A DNA stretch of 64,000 bases, from positions 1-64,000 of the forward strand of contig JALONG010000006.1 of assembly GCA_025455065.1 (NCBI GenBank), written 5' to 3'. The notes under the pieces were generated by a model, which was not told the origin of the DNA, did not search any database, and was given only the letters and a program-made list of their open reading frames with translations. Shown here in pieces: positions 62,837 through 64,000 of this stretch. The translations under genes and the position numbers were made by a program. Position 1 is the first letter of the stretch. Each line of letters opens with the position of its first letter. The DNA comes from Candidatus Kapaibacterium sp. (GTDB lineage: Bacteria > Bacteroidota > Ignavibacteria > Kapaibacteriales > UBA4661).

Positions 62837-64000
62837 ATGATGCCTGAAACACGCCCAAATATCGCCTCAGAGATTCTTCCTTCCACGCTGCACGAACTGT
62901 TGGAGGAGCTTTATACGCTCAGGCGTTTTCACGCCTCCGCAGGTCTGCACCGCATTGAATCTCTGCTCTCGGCACTTGATAATCCGCAAAAGCGCTTCCC
63001 GTCTGTGCATATTGCCGGAACAAACGGTAAAGGTACGGTATCGTCACTCATTGCATCGGTGCTGACAGAAGCAGGGTACAAGGTCGGTTTGTACACCTCA
63101 CCACATATTTTGCGCTTCAACGAGCGCATCCGTATCAATGGCGCAGAAGTGAGTGATGAAGAGCTTTTGGCACTTGTCCGGCGAATTATGCCGCTTGTGA
63201 TGCAAGAAAACGGAACGTTCTTTGAAGCCGCAACAGCGCTTGCTTTTCAGTATTTTGCCGATAACGATGTGGATATTGCTGTGATTGAAACAGGCTTGGG
63301 AGGGCGCTTGGATGCGACAAACGTACTGACGGCAGAAAACGTGCTGCTTACCGCGATTACATCTATTGACTACGACCACATTGAGTATTTGGGCGACACG
63401 CTGCCGCAAATTGCCTCCGAAAAAGCGGGAATTATGAAGCAGGGCGTTCCCTGCATCGTTGCAGAGCCGCGCGGGGAACTTCGTGCTACATTCAACGATC
63501 ATGCAAAGCGCACCAATGCTCGCTTGTCGTTTTTGGATGATGATTGTGCCGTGAAGGTAGAAGAATGTTCGCAAAACTTTACGATGCGTTTGCAAATTAC
63601 AACACCGCAATATGTACGAAATAGCGTAGAATCTCGCTTGTGTGGCACACACCAAGCGCGGAATATCCTCACGGCGGCAGCGTGTTTGGAGAATATACAG
63701 GTACAATTCCCAAGCACGGAAACGGACTTCCTAAGCGGCTTGCAGAACATTCACCGCAACAGTGGTCTTCGCGGACGCATTGAACTTCTGCGCAGTGCGC
63801 CGCCGCTTGTCATGGACGTGGCGCATAATCCCGCAGGAATGGCTATGCTCATTCAAACGCTACAACAGTGCGGGTACGCAGGAGTGCGGTGGAATGTGGT
63901 CTTTGGGGCTATGCAAGACAAACATTTGGAAGCAATGCTCAAAACGCTTGCGCCGATTTGTGCCTGTCTGCACCTTCCAAACCTTGATTTTTCCCGTGCC
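62837..64000 (+). CDS. folC: folylpolyglutamate/dihydrofolate synthase (partial, cut by window end)
   Basis: The first 388 residues of a Mur-ligase-family enzyme that adds glutamate to folates, and in many bacteria makes dihydrofolate. The P-loop HIAGTNGKGTVSS, the SPHILRFNERIRINGAEV block, the ETGLGGRLDATN motif and the late VMDVAHNPAGM block are all present in one open frame running to the last base. A pair of adjacent ATG codons at 62837 gives the start. It follows scpA with a 19-base gap, so they probably share a transcript. The C-terminus lies outside the window. Confidence 0.93.
   Translation, partial: MMPETRPNIASEILPSTLHELLEELYTLRRFHASAGLHRIESLLSALDNPQKRFPSVHIAGTNGKGTVSSLIASVLTEAGYKVGLYTSPHILRFNERIRINGAEVSDEELLALVRRIMPLVMQENGTFFEAATALAFQYFADNDVDIAVIETGLGGRLDATNVLTAENVLLTAITSIDYDHIEYLGDTLPQIASEKAGIMKQGVPCIVAEPRGELRATFNDHAKRTNARLSFLDDDCAVKVEECSQNFTMRLQITTPQYVRNSVESRLCGTHQARNILTAAACLENIQVQFPSTETDFLSGLQNIHRNSGLRGRIELLRSAPPLVMDVAHNPAGMAMLIQTLQQCGYAGVRWNVVFGAMQDKHLEAMLKTLAPICACLHLPNLDFSRA

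Overview
The window is chromosomal DNA from a Gram-negative bacterium of the Bacteroidota/Chlorobiota/Ignavibacteriota (FCB) branch. Three proteins carry type IX secretion (T9SS) C-terminal sorting domains. There are also LolA, TonB, RND and outer-membrane barrel proteins, lipoproteins with clear lipoboxes, and choice-of-anchor and IPT/TIG repeat architectures typical of that group. The exact lineage cannot be fixed from the sequence alone. Base composition looks moderate (mid to upper 40s % G+C by eye). I see no rRNA, tRNA, CRISPR array, transposase, phage or plasmid gene.

Layout. 0.1-6.6 kb (minus strand): fumarase fumC, a spinster-like MFS carrier, a dicarboxylate/amino-acid symporter, an ATP-grasp-like protein of unknown role and LolA. 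6.9-9.3 kb (plus): a small coiled-coil lipoprotein, a LysM protein and a BatD-like membrane protein. 9.4-14.1 kb (minus): an operon of MATE transporter, serine beta-lactamase-like hydrolase and a two-domain dehydrogenase. 14.3-16.8 kb: an NrnA-type DHH phosphoesterase, an NlpC/P60 lipoprotein and a small unknown protein. 17.3-28.0 kb: one 3569-residue T9SS surface protein, flanked by related hairpin repeats. 28.2-31.6 kb (minus): phospholipid and sugar-phosphate genes (phosphohexomutase, CdsA, acyltransferase). 31.9-38.6 kb: a T9SS subtilisin-like protease and a beta-barrel protein. 38.8-44.7 kb (plus): a 31-codon leader ORF overlapping an RND pump, then a three-gene unit of TonB, ECF sigma factor and a TonB with an anti-sigma-like cytoplasmic domain. 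44.7-49.3 kb (minus): an epimerase, a chemoreceptor and a membrane ferredoxin. 49.6-53.2 kb: FtsK. 53.5-61.7 kb, mostly minus: HPr, a polyprenyl synthase, a TPR protein, a HicB-like protein, DUF2127, an Fsr-type exporter, SurE, a diverged PlsY and a minimal T9SS-CTD protein; a lone secreted TonB-C-like protein and a GGQ release-factor-like protein are on the plus strand. 61.9-64 kb: ScpA and FolC, the latter cut by the window end.

Working themes. Cell-envelope biogenesis dominates: lipoprotein transport (LolA), phospholipid synthesis (CdsA, acyltransferase, PlsY-like), wall binding and hydrolysis (LysM, NlpC/P60), T9SS-exported surface proteins and TonB energy coupling. The most unusual locus is 42.2-44.7 kb, where a sigma factor sits between two paralogous TonB proteins and the downstream TonB carries a cytoplasmic N-terminal region that looks like an anti-sigma domain.

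Intergenic DNA is repeat-rich. Short tandem repeats, mostly of 7- or 14-bp period, begin exactly at or overlap the stop codons of four genes (lolA, HPr, plsY-like, ferredoxin). Two approximately 150-bp elements have matching inverted ends, one 114-bp MITE-like element sits inside a heptamer array, and CCGTYCT hairpins flank the giant gene. Two sigma-54-like promoter sequences lie upstream of ftsK and the giant gene.
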